NCBI RefSeq assembly: GCF_020382885.2
Contig: NC_058504.1
Coordinates: forward strand, 22,619,545 to 22,683,544
Direction of reading: 5' to 3'
Origin: Scatophagus argus
Lineage: Eukaryota > Chordata > Actinopteri > Scatophagidae
DNA: 64,000 nucleotides
In this document: positions 41,820 through 53,710 of the stretch, piece after piece
How the letters are laid out: every line of letters begins with the position of its first letter
Numbering within the stretch: position 1 is the stretch's first letter
Notes under the pieces: generated by a model
Told to the model about the DNA's origin: nothing
Seen by the model: only the letters and a program-made list of their open reading frames with translations
Database searches by the model: none
Program-made: the position numbers and the translations under genes

Positions 41820-44800
41820 TCAGACTGCAGCACATTGACTGAACTGATGAATCTGAAGTAAAGAGACGAAGTGACACAAACAGCGAACGCAGAACACCTG
41901 AAATACAGGGAAAAAAGGTGTTCAGTATTTTCTTGTCCTACACAGTTCAGTTTTTATCTTAAATTACACTTTTAAAAGTCACATCTGTTCACAGGTGAGT
42001 GCTCACCTGGTCACAGAGCAGTATTTACCTGGTCACAGTTTCTGCAGAGAAGTTTCATAATTTGCATGCTGATTTTGTCTGAACAGATGCTGCAGGATTC
42101 ATCAGGATGAGCTGCAGACAGCGCAAAGAATTACAAATTACACCTGGACTGAAATCCCCTGTCTGGATCAGCCCAGGTGAATGAGGGTATGACTCTTCTC
42201 GAACAGATCGCTGGAGGCTGTGAGACTCACCTGTCCTCCTACTGCAGGTGGTGGAGTCCAACACCTTCTTCAGGATGAAGCTCAGATCCGCAGAACAGAA
42301 AGTCTGCAGCTCACCTGGTGCATATTGACGTAGATGAAGATGGATGAGGACATATGGAGACAGGGTGAGGATGGGTAGTGGACAGGTGGAATACAGACAG
42401 GATCCTGTGTGTGTTACCTGAGATCGTCTCACAGAGATGCTGCAAGTCAGTGTTGCTGCCATGGAAATGAGACTGGACGATTTTCTGGACAAGCTGGGAG
42501 TTGAAGGAGTTTAGTTCCTCGTCCTGTTTCCTGCTCAGTTCAGTCTGAGGAAAACCCAGTTCAGAACTCTACTTAAAATTTGAAAAGCTGAAAAAACTGC
42601 AGCTGATGAATTGAGCTTGATGTGTTGAAGTGTAAACAGTCAAAAATGTTAGTTGGAAATTATTCTGTGAAGACATGAGGCTTGAAAGGAGATTGGGTGT
42701 CAGTTGAGGTGTAACTGTTAAAATGAGGTAAATAGTGAATATAACTGAAGTGAGACAGAGAAATGCTAAAGATATAAATCTGAGTATATGTTATACCTTT
42801 GCAGTATGTGTTACTCAATCAGTCGCCAAACAAAATGAGAACTTTTTGAACTTAAGACTCTGAGACGCTGAGCTGCGGCGGTTCGGCTCACATGGGACAC
42901 ACTCAGAATAAACATTTGAAGCTCAAGGACAGAAACAGTCAGAGATGTTTTCAGACAAAGAGACAAAGACATGTCCTCTCACCTGACTGTCAGCTGTGAC
43001 TCTCCACAGACTCAAACTGGGATAGAGAACAGAGCTTTCAGCCAGCTGTGGAGCTCTGTCTGTGAGTAAACTCTGCTCACTGCCCCCCTCTGATCTCTGG
43101 ATGTCCATTCTCTTGAGGTCTGTCCTCTGGATGTCTGTCCCACGAGACAGCTGAGTCAATTCCTTGCTGTGTTTTTGAAATCCAGAGCTGGACCAAGAAA
43201 GGGGTTGAATGTCTCCAGCTGAGAAAACTTCAGCTTCATATGGAGGAGCACTGGGACACCTGACAGGAGGAGGATGAACGTTTTTAGCAACTTTTATCAC
43301 CTGTTTCTGAAGATTTCAACCTGCTGTGTTCAGCCTGTTGACAAGTTTCATAAAAATGTTAGCTTATGGTAAAAAGAAGACTTCCGTATAACTTAAAGTC
43401 AAAAATTGGAGATGAGGGTCAGTATTCATATTAAAGAACCTGAAACTCTGAAGTTTTTCTTCACATTATTTTAAAGTTAGCCATTAAAAACAAGTTTTCA
43501 TACCTGGAACAAATGCAGGGAATCAGTAGGCAGTATCTAAAAGTTTCAGAGTCCAAACCCAACAGATCTGAATCTTCCTCCTCCTCCTCATCCTCCTTAT
43601 CCTCCTCCCTCCCACAGACACTGGGTGAGGTCTTAGATCTGAAGATGATTGTGTCCGACAGCCTGATCCCAACAGTGTTCGCCAGTTTATCTTCTTCCTT
43701 CCCTTCATCAGTCCATTCCTCTTCTGTCTCTCCACTACTCCTCATCCCCTCCTCTTCCTTCTCCTGTCTCACCTGTGGGGAACATGGAGGAGATGGGTGG
43801 GGTTCATTCTGTCGGGTGTTTTTGCTTCTCTGCAGAGCTGCTTCCACCCACAGCCGAGAAAGACGTGATGGAGGGGAGGGGGAAGTGGGAGCAGACCTCC
43901 AGCTTCTGCCCCCCAACAGAGGGGAGCAGGGCAGAGAGCAGGGGAGCCTCCTCCACCCCCCTGGATGAGGAGAAGTGGGGAGTGAGTAGTCATCTCTGGT
44001 CTTCAGGAAAGGTCGGACAGGAGGTCCAGGAGACGATGCTGGCGTGTCTCTAGCTCCGCCCCCTGCAGAAACGAGGCTGATGATGGCACAGCTTTCTGTG
44101 TCTGCTGTGTTTGTCACCTCCTTCTGTATCTGGTCACCTGTGACCTGTTCTTCCTTTAACACTGACCTCCAGACAGAAAGTGGAACAGAGGTTTGAGGAC
44201 TCCAGGTTGACCTTGTTGTTGTTCTGAGGTGTTCTGGACAGTGATGCTGCCGCTGGACGTCAGAGACTTCCTTTTCCTGTGAGGTGTCTCCCTGCAGGAG
44301 CTCCCTGACGAGAAAACAAACACTGAGATGGAATGGAAAAGGGAGCTGAGAGGGAAAAGAGAATTATTTTCACAAGATTCTGGGAGTTTGCTAGTTTATG
44401 AAAGCAGAGGTGAAATGTGTCAGACTGCACTTGCTAAACCAGACTGAGAGTCTGTTCTCACATAACCATGTCCCCATGTGAGCTAAGTCTACCATGTCCT
44501 CTAAGGGGTATCTTGTGGGTACTGAGTAAATGTGGGGTACCATGGCAGTGACTACAACTCATTCAGTCCTTACATAACCAGGGAGAGAAAGTCAAAGATG
44601 TTCTCAGACTCAGAGGGCGACAGAGGGACAGATCCACCAACAACGCCGTAACCTTCCTGCTGCACAAGACACTTTCCCACGTGGACACTGGGATGGGGAA
44701 CTATGTGAGAGTGCTGTTTGTGGACTACAGCTCAGCGTTCAGTACCATAGTCCCCTCCAGGCTGGTAACCAAGCTGTGTGATCTTGGACTGAACTCCTCC

Positions 44801-47412
44801 CTGTGCAGGTGGATCCACAGCTTCCTTACTGGCAGACAACAGGTGGTATGCGTGGGCCCCTATAGCTCATCCCCTCTCACCCTCAACACTGGATTCCCTC
44901 AAGGCTGCGTGCTGAGTCCCCTGCTGTACTCCCTGTACACACATGACTGTGTGTCCACATCAGACAGCAACATCATCATAAAGTTTGCTGACGACACAGC
45001 CATTGTGGGGTTAATCTCCCACAACACAGAAAAGGTCTACAGGAAGGAGGTCACCCACCTGGAGAGCTGGTGCCAGGAGAATAACCTCCTGCTGAACTAA
45101 GGAGCTGATTGTGGACTACAGGAAGAAGCAGCAGAAGGACATCCGTCCACTCTGCATTGGTGGGTTTGAGGTGGAGAGGGTGAACAGTTTTAAATACCTC
45201 GGTGTGACCATCACACGGGACCTGTCCTGGTCACTGCACATTAACAGGACTGTTAAGAAGGCCAGGCAGCGTCTCTTCCACCTCAGAGTGGGAGCATCAC
45301 CACATGGATGGGCAGCTGCACAAAGCAGGACCTCTCGGCCCTTAGGAGGATAGTCCGCTCAGCTGAGCGGACAATCAGAACAATTCTACCCGACCTGCAG
45401 GACATTTACACCAAACGATGCAGGTCGAGAGCTGAGAAGATCCTCAGGCAGCCCCATCACCCCGGACACTCACTCCTCTCCCTGTTGCCATCAGGCCGTC
45501 GGTTCCGCTGCCTGAGAACCAACACTGAGAGGACGAGGAAAAGCTTCTTCCCCCAGGCCATCCGTCTGCTCAACAGTGAGCGTTAATCTGGACTATCCCA
45601 CTCCCACCTGCACTGGATGTAAATACTGTATATGTAAATACTGCACATTTTTATTTTTACTATTTTTATAAGGTTCCTCTTTTATAATATTTAATTTTAC
45701 TCATTCTGTTTTACTCACCTATTTTTTTGGTAGCAGGAACAAAGAAAATTTTGCTGCACATTGTACCATGTATTATTGTGTGTGTGACAAATAAATCTAT
45801 CTTATATCTTGTGTTTGACTGCACCGGCGTTGTTTCCGTCACCAATTCTGTCTTTCCACCTGGGTCTCACCTGAGCATGCTCAGTCTGGTGGTCAGTATC
45901 ATATCTGCATCAGATCCTCTGGTGTTATGGGTCTCCATGACGATGGTAACATCATGACAGGCTCGATTTCTCTTCTCTGGGGTCCAAGGTCGAATCATCT
46001 GCTGGTTTTCTACATCCTGTTTTATTGAGACAGAAAGGTACGATTGACTTCTACAACTGATGATACTTCTACTGTTTTTAACAGTAATACCATCTCCACT
46101 TTCACTTATAATACAATTGTAATTATAATAATATTAATTATAAATGATATTCTAAATATAAATTTTAATTATAAATATACCTTCCTTTTCTTCCTCTTGT
46201 TTTAAATGGAATTATGACCCAACAGGGGGAGCTGTTTCTCTCTTGTGAAAACCTTCCCGGCAATGAATCTGATTCAGAGAGGACAAACTGTGTCCTGTGA
46301 GGTGGAGGCATGTGAGTGAATTGTAATTTAGTGGTCTCACGTGGACTGGGTCTTACTGAGTTTAAAACTGTACAGAACAAACTGAGTTCTCACCATGTCA
46401 GGTTTAAGATTTCTATTCACAGTCTCAGTCACACAAACTGCCTGAGGACACTGGGATACAGGAGCTGAGGAGGCACACAAAGCATCTGTACTGTAACTTT
46501 AGATACTCTGTATTACAAAACCAGTAATTTACCCCACGTTTACCCAGTAAACAGAATAATGAAGCCTTTACAGTCTGTTCATGTCTTTATTACTGCACCT
46601 AACTACCATTCTGAGGTACTTGTATTTCACTGGAGTGTTTCCATGTGATGCTACTCTATGCTACTGTCATGCTACTACATTTATCAGACAGCTGCAGAAC
46701 ACCACTCTAATACCTCCTTCATCACTCAACTGCTACAGATGTGTTGGCTTTAGAAGACAGAAACAAACAGCTGTTACAACATCTGCATCAGCTCATGTCC
46801 ACAGTCCCACACTTTGCCCATCAGTCCTGTCTCCAGTCACCCTGTCAGTACGTGTAACCCCTAGTGTCCCAGTGTCAGCTGCCACATCACCTCAGCAACC
46901 TCGCCTTTTCTCTTCTTAACAAATTGTTTTCTCCCAGTGGATGTTATTCATGCTGCTCAGTGAATTTACAAGAACATCAGAAATTTTGTACAGATGTTGT
47001 GTTGGACCACATTAGATTCTAAAGGTATTCCTAATAACGTGAACACTAAAGTAGTTTAAATTAGCTTCAACATTTAAATGCACCGGTAAAATTCTTCTTA
47101 TTATATTACCATTATTAGACATATATATCATTATATCAGCTAAATGTATTTCCGATTTCTCAGCTTGCTCACATGCTAGGTGATCAGTAACAGGAAATAT
47201 CACAATCAGCTCATGAAAGGAACAATTACATTACTTAATCATTGATGATTGTTTGTGTAATAAAGTGTAATAAAACAATTTTATCCATCATCCCATTTAT
47301 TGCTACCTAAAAAAACAGACAAACCCAGCACAATGATATTTTTAAATAAATGAATATTTTTTTAAGTGTTTACCTTCTTTGGTTTGTTGAGCCACTTCCT
47401 GATTTTATTCAT
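41820..47412 (-). CDS. Unrecognised nine-exon gene with Cys-rich (zinc-binding-like) C-terminus
   Basis: I do not recognise this family. Exons: 47374-47412, 46394-46450, 45871-46016, 43504-44304, 42983-43259, 42418-42544, 42231-42314, 42029-42111 and 41820-41897. Every junction is GT-AG and in phase, totalling 563 residues. It starts MNKIRKWLNKPKK (basic). Exon 3 gives a compact block, RNRACHDVTIVMETHNTRGS, then DADMILTTRLSML. The 801-base exon is Ser/Pro-rich and then acidic (a run of Glu/Asp, then SDLLGLDSETF), so it is probably disordered. Two helical-looking exons follow, including EELNSFNSQLVQKIVQSHFH and ADLSFILKKVLDST. The tail has CSIC-x11-LLCRNC-DQVF-CVRCLCH, spaced like a treble-clef zinc finger. 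A minus-strand AATAAA is at 41716. A LINE sits antisense in intron 3. A SPATA2-like zinc finger is one thought, but no PUB domain was seen. Confidence 0.6.
44600..45812 (+). mobile_element. 5'-truncated LINE (jockey/L2-type) reverse transcriptase
   Basis: The plus strand encodes the RT domain from about RSTNNAVTFLL. VLFVDYSSAFSTIVPSRL carries the first catalytic Asp and KFADDTAIVGLI the FADD box. KYLGVTITRDLSWSLHIN and the C-terminal LPSGRRFRCLRTNTERTRKS, then FFPQAIRLLNSE, complete it. It has at least two frame changes and lacks the endonuclease and ORF1, so it is dead. The 3' tail is AT-rich with GCAGGAACAAAG and ACAAATAAATCTATCTTATA, ending at about 45812. It lies antisense in an intron of the unrecognised gene. 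Confidence 0.85.
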
Positions 47413-48185
47413 CGCTGCTGCAAATCTTTCTGTTTCCCTCCTTTACACTCTGAGTTTACTTGTGCAGGTAGACTGTAGCTGGGTGGGGCTTCATATGAGT
47501 GTCTCTTTTTGTTTGCAATCTGCAGGTACACCGTGTACCTGTCAGGAAAAATATTTGGTCCTTCATCAATAGCTAGTAATCAGCCATCAATCAAAACTGA
47601 TGATCAGTAATTTAGAATGAATTCAACGTGACTGATCAGATAAGAACAGATTAAATCACTTGAATAACAGATTATAATATAACATTATATTAATGACATT
47701 AAGATTTCTGAAAAAATATAGAAGTGCCTCACTTTGTAAAAGGTGTTAACAAATAGAAAATTTACAGACAAATAAACGTAATTTAGTGTAAACGAAAAAA
47801 AAACATTAAATAAGAGATTGTAGTGTTGCTATAATCAGATTTAAACGTTTAATACTGTGTTTGTTATCAACTATGAAACCTTAGTCGTCTTCATAGATGA
47901 AGTTATAGCAAAACCTGAACAATAATAAACACTGGACATCAACATGTCTGTTTACACCTACATCACTGTATGTTATAAAATATTTATTGCATGTTTATAT
48001 AAAGGGGTAGACAGTGAGGGCAGTTTTAGTAAGGAGGTTTTCCTCAAACCTCTACTGACTTCCATTATAGATATAGATATTATTACAGTTGAAATGGACA
48101 GTTCTCAACATATACATTTCATTACACAAAGTCATTGACAATATAAATCCTGCATACTTTATAGGCTGTTTATAATTTCAAAGGG
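47413..48185. other. Upstream region of the unrecognised gene
   Basis: AT-rich sequence. The promoter of the minus-strand gene should lie at its left end, but no clear motif stands out. No other gene is seen. Confidence 0.4.
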
Positions 48186-49481
48186 GCACAGAAACAGAAA
48201 TGCGTAGCAACAGCAATAATACCAAAAGTTATGGAACTGTAGATAATGACAATGATGAAGTAGAAGGTACTATGGTGATTATGATAACAATAGTAGTAAC
48301 AATAATAATGGTTGTAGCTGTACTAGTAGTAAGAAAATTAAAATAAATTATGACTAAACAGTAGTAATCACAGTAGGTTTCAAGCAGGACCTCAGCAGGA
48401 GGTCCAACCACGATCCATGGCAACCTGCGAGACGAGAAAGCACAAGGACTCCAGGGAAGAATTTGAGTTAGTGATATCCATTAATGGGACATAAATGTGT
48501 GCAGAAGGAGAGGGAGAGGAAGAAAGAGCTCAGTGCATCATGGGAGGACCCCCGACAGTCTAAGTCTATAGCAGCATAACTAGGGGCCGGCCAAGGCCAG
48601 CCCTAACTATAAGCTTTTTAAAAAAGGAAAGTTTTAAGTCTACTCTTCAACGTAGAGAGGCTGTCCGCCTCCCGGACGGATACCGGAAGATGGTTCCACA
48701 GTAGAGGAGCTTGATGACTAAAGGCTCTGGTTCCTGATCTACTGTTGAAGACTCCAGGAACCACAAACAACCCTGCATCTTGGGAACATAAAGCTCTGGT
48801 GGGATAATAGGATACTATCAACTCTTTAAGATATGATGGTGCCTGGCGGTTGAGGGCTTTATATGTGAGGAGAAGAATTTTAAACTCTATCCTGGATTTT
48901 ACAGGCAGCCAATGTAGAGAAGCCAGTATGGGAGAAATATGATCTTTAATGCTGGTTCTTGTGAGTAATTGTGCAGAAGCGTTCTGCATTAACTGGAGAA
49001 TCTTTGGAGACTTATTGGAGCAACCTGATAAAAGACAGTTACAATAATCCAGCCTGAAAGTAATAAATTCATGGACTAATTTTTCTGCATCTTTGTGACT
49101 CAGAATGTGCACAATTTTTGCAATATTGCAGAGGTGAAAGAAGGCAGTTTTTGAAATGTGTCTTATGTGTGAGTTAAAGGACATGTCCTGATCAAAAATA
49201 GCTCCTAGATTCCCTACAGTGGAGGCCAATGTTAAGCCATCTAGAACTGCTCTATCATTAAATAATTTGTTTCTAATGTGTTTAGGGCCCAGAACAATAA
49301 CTTCAGTTTTGTATGAATTTAGAAGCAGAAAATTGCAAGTCATCCAAGTTTTTATGTCTTTAAGGCACGACTGAAGTTTGGTTAGCTGATTGGTTTCATT
49401 GACAAGTACAGTTGTGTGTCATCTACATAACGGTAAAAATGTATGGAGTGTTTCCTAATAATATCACCCAAGGGGAGCACA

Positions 49482-50311
49482 TGTGGCGGGGTCAGTTTTA
49501 GTGTTGCATGTTTTACTTTATTGTGATTTAATATTATGGAATACTGCGTGTCGTGTGACTTTGTGTTATTTTTGCAGTGTTTGTGTTACTTCGGTTGGGA
49601 TTTATTTGAATTGCATGTAGCGTTTCTTTTTCTAACTGACCCTGAACTACACACGGACTCGCCCTGGCAGCAGGATAATCAGCGCAACAAGCCACAGGTG
49701 GTAAGCGCAGGTGTAATCCTTTTTCTCGGGAAAGCGGCAGTAAAGGCGCGGCGGAATGAAGGACCCCAGCGAGCAGCCAGACGGCCAAGAGACCACCGCC
49801 ACTGCGGAAGAGCACCCACACCCGAAGTGCAGCAGCTTGGGTGAATAACGGGACACTATTCCCCAGGAACAGTGCAGATTCAGCGTAAGACCCGCGGAAA
49901 GTGGACTTTAATTACCGGCCGGAGTAAAGGTGAAGCAGCGTGGGCTTGTGTGGTCGCGATGCACCCCTCTTGCAGCTAAGTACTCTTGTTGTTTATTTTA
50001 ACAGACCAGTGTATCAACATTCTGACCAGGCCCTCCTTTTTTTTTCTCGGCACTTCGGTCCGGTCGGAGAGTGAGACTAACCCGAGACTGTTTGGACTCT
50101 CAGGGGAGACGTTGGGGTGGTTTTATTTCATTATCATAAATCTTGTGAAAACCTCTTTTTACCTCTGTTCAGCTTTGATTTTAATTATGGACCTGTCGTT
50201 TGTTTAAACAGAGTCCCAGGCTCTCTAACCTAGGTGGCGTTGTCGTCTTTTTATCTAATACACTTTACCTTAATTATTTTCTTAACAACAAATTTTCCAA
50301 CCTTTGCCACA
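49482..50311. mobile_element. Solo LTR-like insertion inside the LINE (fossil)
   Basis: An 830-base segment beginning TGTGGCGGGG and ending TTTGCCACA, with TG...CA ends and a 6-base terminal inverted repeat. It is flanked by the 4-base duplication CACA at 49478-49481 and 50312-50315. The LINE coding sequence continues across the site once the insert and one CACA are removed, which fixes the borders. No internal retroviral genes are present, so it is a solo LTR, presumably left by recombination. The family (Gypsy, BEL or ERV type) cannot be told. It is younger than the host LINE. Confidence 0.7.
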
Positions 50312-51023
50312 CACATAAAGGATAAATAGTACTGGCCTGAGGACAGAACCTTGGGGAACTCTGCGACTAACTTTGGTGAGTATGGACAATGCATCATTAA
50401 CATGAACAAATTGAGATCGATCTGATAAATAAGACTGAAACAGCTTAATGCAGTTCCTTTGATGCCAATTAGGTGTTCCAATCTGTGTAATAAGATAGAA
50501 TGGTCAGTGGTGTCAAATGCAGCACTAAGGTCTAACAGTACAAGGAGAGAAGTCCCTCATCTGATGCAAGTAGAGGGTCATTTGTGACTTTGAACAATAC
50601 TGTCTCTGTGCTATGATGAGCTCTAAAGCCAGATTAAATATCCTCAAATAAACTATTACTAGGTAGAAAGTCACATAGCTGATTGGCGACTGTTCTTTCA
50701 AGGATCTTGGAAAGAAATGGAAGATTAGATATTGGTCTATGGTTGCTTAAAACCTCTGGGTCAAGTGTGTGTTTTTTAAGGAGAGGTTTGACTACAGCTG
50801 CTTTAAAGGACTGGGGTACATAGCCTGTTATCAGGGACAGATTGATCATGTCTAATAGACAGATGCTAAGTAAGGCTAAAACGTCTTTGAGTAGCTTAGT
50901 AGGGATGGGGTCTAAGAGGCATGTTGTCGGCTTGGATGAACATATAAGTGAATATAACTTATGAGGGTAAATGGGAGAAAAGCAGTCGAGGTGATTATCT
51001 GGTTCTACTGCTGTTTCTAAAGC

Positions 51024-51024
<1 letters not shown>

Positions 51025-51099
<75 letters not shown>
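51025..51099. repeat. (GT)29 then (GA)n microsatellite
   Basis: An uninterrupted GT tract at 51025-51082 that turns into GA repeats to 51099, inside the minus-strand LINE. Confidence 0.97.
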
Positions 51100-51289
51100 A
51101 GGTAGATCACTACCAGCTGAGGTCAGTAGTGTTGAATTTTGTCTCTAAGGTTTAAAATCTTGTCATGTCGATATCTTGTCAATCTGGGGTTATGCTTGTT
51201 ATCCTCAATTAATTTCGAGTAATAGGCTGCTGTGGCAGTCCGTAGGGCCTTCCTATATAATCTAAGACTATCTTGCCAGATTGAGTGAG

Positions 51290-51520
51290 ATTCAATACGT
51301 TTTTAACATTTCCTTTCGCATTTTTGCTTTATTGTCTGATGCAAGTAGAGGGTCATTTGTGACTTTGACTAATGCTGTCTCTGTGCTATGATGAGCTCCA
51401 AAGCCAGATTGATAATCCTCAAATAAACCTACTATGTAGAAAGTCACATGGCTATTCAATTCAATTAAATTCAATTTTATTTACAGTATATAGCACCTTT
51501 TACAATCAAAGTTGTCTCTG
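51290..51520 (-). mobile_element. Second LINE fragment and retroposon tail
   Basis: 51337-51453 repeats 50562-50684 with few differences (minus-strand LFEDYQSGFGAHHSTETALV), so it comes from another copy of the same LINE family. It is joined directly to a CAATT-rich tail (51453-51520; minus-strand AATTGAATTG end), which is the 3' end of a retroposon in the same orientation. This looks like a nested or deleted copy. Confidence 0.65.
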
Positions 51521-51714
51521 GGTGCTCAGCTATATAGACAGATGCATATGCTGTACTGAATCATCCACTCCATGTGTATCTATTCAATATTCTTTGCAAT
51601 GTTTATATTGTCTAAAATTTTCAGAACATGACTTGCATATAGACTTTATGTTTTAGGCCCCTTATTTTTACATACAGCTAGCCTATATTATTGTCTGACC
51701 ATTCTTTATTCTTT

Positions 51715-53395
51715 TGAATCTTTCACCTTGACCTCACCCCACCCAGCCATCTTCCAGCACACTAGGAGAATAAAGGCGATGAAGGCTGCAGGTCCAGATG
51801 GCATTAGCTCCAGGCTCCTCAAGTCCTGCACAGACCAGCTGTGTGGGGTAGTGGAGAACATGTTCACCATGAGCTTGAGGCTGGGAAGAGTGCCACAGCT
51901 GTGGTACCAGTACCGAAGACACCGCACCCCAAGTACCTGAACAGCTACAGACCAGTGGCACTGACATCTCACCTCATGAAGACTCTGGAGAGGCTGGTCC
52001 TCATACACCTTCGCCATTTGGTGAGCCCATTGATGGACCCACTCCAGTCCGCCTACCAGCCTGGCATTGGAGTGGATGACACGGTCTTACCTACCTCCTA
52101 CACAGGGCCCTCTCTCAGCTGGACAAGCCTGGGAGCATTGTGAGGGTCATGTTCTCTGATTTCTCCAGCACTTTCAACACCATACCGCCTGTGCTGCTGA
52201 GGGACAAGTTGGGGCACTTGGGGGTGGACCAGTACCTTACAATGTGGCTACAGGATTAACTCAATAACTGCCCACAGTACGTGAGGGCATGGAACTGAGT
52301 GTCTGACACGGTGGTCTGCAGCACGGGGGCACCTGGCTCCATTCCTTTTCACCTTCTACACTGTGGACTTTAGACACAACTCAATGGACTGTCATCTGCA
52401 GAAGTTCTCTGACTCTGCTATTGTTGGCCTCATAACTCAGGAGAATGATGGAGAGTGAGAACTGATGCAGGACTTTGAATTAGTGCCAGTGGAAATTCCT
52501 GCAGATCAATGTGGGGAAAACAAAGGAGCTGGGGGTGGATTTCTGCATGTGTGGTCATTCACCCCCAACACCTGTGAACATCCAGGGAATGGACATTGAG
52601 ATAGTTGACTCCTACAAGTACCTGGGTGTTCACCTCAACAGCAAACTGGACTGGGCAGACAACTCCACTGCACTGTGCAGGAAGGACCAGAGCAGACTGT
52701 ACCTGCTGAGGAGACTTGGGTCCTTTGGAGTGCGGGGGGCCCTCCTTTAGGACCTTTTTTGACTCTGAGGTAGCATCAGACCTGTTCCATGGAGTGGTCT
52801 GCTGGGGCAGCAGCATCTCTACTCCATAAAGAGACTGGACAAAGTCATCAGGAAGGCCAGCTCTGGCCTAGAGATCCCCCCTCAACCCAGTACAGGTGGT
52901 GGGAGAGAGAAGGATGATAGCCAAGCTATCCTCTCTGATGGAGAACGACTCCACCCCCTGCATGAGACTCTGACAGCACTGAGCAGCTCCTTCAGTAGAA
53001 GGCTGCTTCACCCCAAGTGTGTGAAGGAGCCTTACCACAGGTCCTTCCTCCCTGCTGCTGTGAGGCTGTACAACCAGCACTGCTCCCGGCAGACCCCATG
53101 CACTCCACCACAAACTGAATCTCAGTAAATCACTGTGCAATAATCCTCCATCCTAGTGCAATAGAGTTTATTTTTTTATTATTATTATTTTTTTAACTGC
53201 TAAAATTGTGAAATTCTGATTCTGTAAATATCATGTGGATGTATTGTGTTTTTGATTTGTTTTTTTTTGTTTTGTTTTGTTGGAAAAGGGTTTAAATATC
53301 CTCCTTTTTTTACTTGACCTTTATTTTGCTATCCTTGCGCTGCTGTGACAATGTGAATTTCCTCAGTGCAAGACTAATAAAGGCCTATCATTACC
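51715..53395 (+). mobile_element. LINE (jockey/L2-type) RT remnant, plus strand
   Basis: The RT pieces in order are: MKAAGPDGISSRLLKSC; YLNSYRPVALTSHLMKTLER with HLVSPLMDPLQSAYQPGIGV; VMFSDFSSTFNTIPPVLLRD; IVDSYKYLGVHLNSKLDW; and a C-terminal part ending HRSFLPAAVRLYNQH. The catalytic FADD region is lost or altered, and many stops and frame changes show it is old. The 3' end has TCAGTGCAAGACTAATAAAG and CTATCATTACCATTC near 53395. It is more decayed than the LINE at 44600. Confidence 0.8.
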
Positions 53396-53639
53396 ATTCT
53401 TTGCCTTTTATTATTCCATTTCGTGTTTAAAAACAATGGAAAAATGGGGGTCAAACACCTCAAATGTGTTTAGAATACAGTTAATTAAAGAATACAGTTA
53501 ATTAAAAGTCTTAGGGAAGTTAAAGTTCAGACGTTTGTTACCAAATCGTATTACGTCATTATGCAATATCCGGTCTAATTAAGAGAATATAGATATAGGT
53601 TTTTGTCTTTTTGTTTGGGGGTTTTTGTCATCTTGATCT

Positions 53640-53710
53640 ACACTCCATACCAGTTGGTGGCGGTATTGTACCGTAACATTATTTGCCAGAAGACGAAGAA
53701 GAATAATCTC
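53640..53710 (+). repeat. Short repeat with GGTGGCGGTA and (GAA)n end
   Basis: CAGTTGGTGGCGGTATTGTACC, then TTTGCCAGAAGACGAAGAAGAA. This resembles the end of a repeat frequent in fish and other vertebrates ('gtggcggtaatgcacc ... gaagaagaag'). It is a short copy just upstream of rnf4. Confidence 0.4.

Larger units (their letters stand above)
48190..51300 (-). mobile_element. LINE (jockey/L2/Rex-type), minus strand, split by a solo LTR
   Basis: The minus strand encodes RT parts, from PLLKKHTLDPEVLSNHRPIS and NLPFLSKILERTVANQL (about 50650-50810) through DHSILLHRLEHLIGIKGTAL to [13 protein letters not shown] (YVDD box, about 49425). It continues with SYKTEVIVLGP to LKTFLF (48618-49343), the usual C-terminal half. 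The 3' UTR reaches about 48190 and includes the text around CCATGGATCGTGGTTGGACC common to fish copies. Stops and frame changes make it inactive. An 830-base element interrupts it at 49482-50311. A long (GT)n lies in it at 51025. Confidence 0.85.

Noticed and set aside
43513-43968. Ser-rich plus-strand frame of 151 codons
   Set aside because: It is the antisense of the Glu-rich exon of the unrecognised gene; GAG/GAA repeats read as Ser/Leu on the other strand.
46165-46380. Extra exon of the unrecognised gene (minus strand, RFSQERNSSPCWVIIP)
   Set aside because: The donor after GRKGR leaves phase 2, which does not fit the next exon, while exons on both sides join in phase without it. Left out as probable intron.
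49534-49856. Open frames on both strands inside the solo LTR
   Set aside because: They lie wholly within a non-coding terminal repeat and show no protein family.
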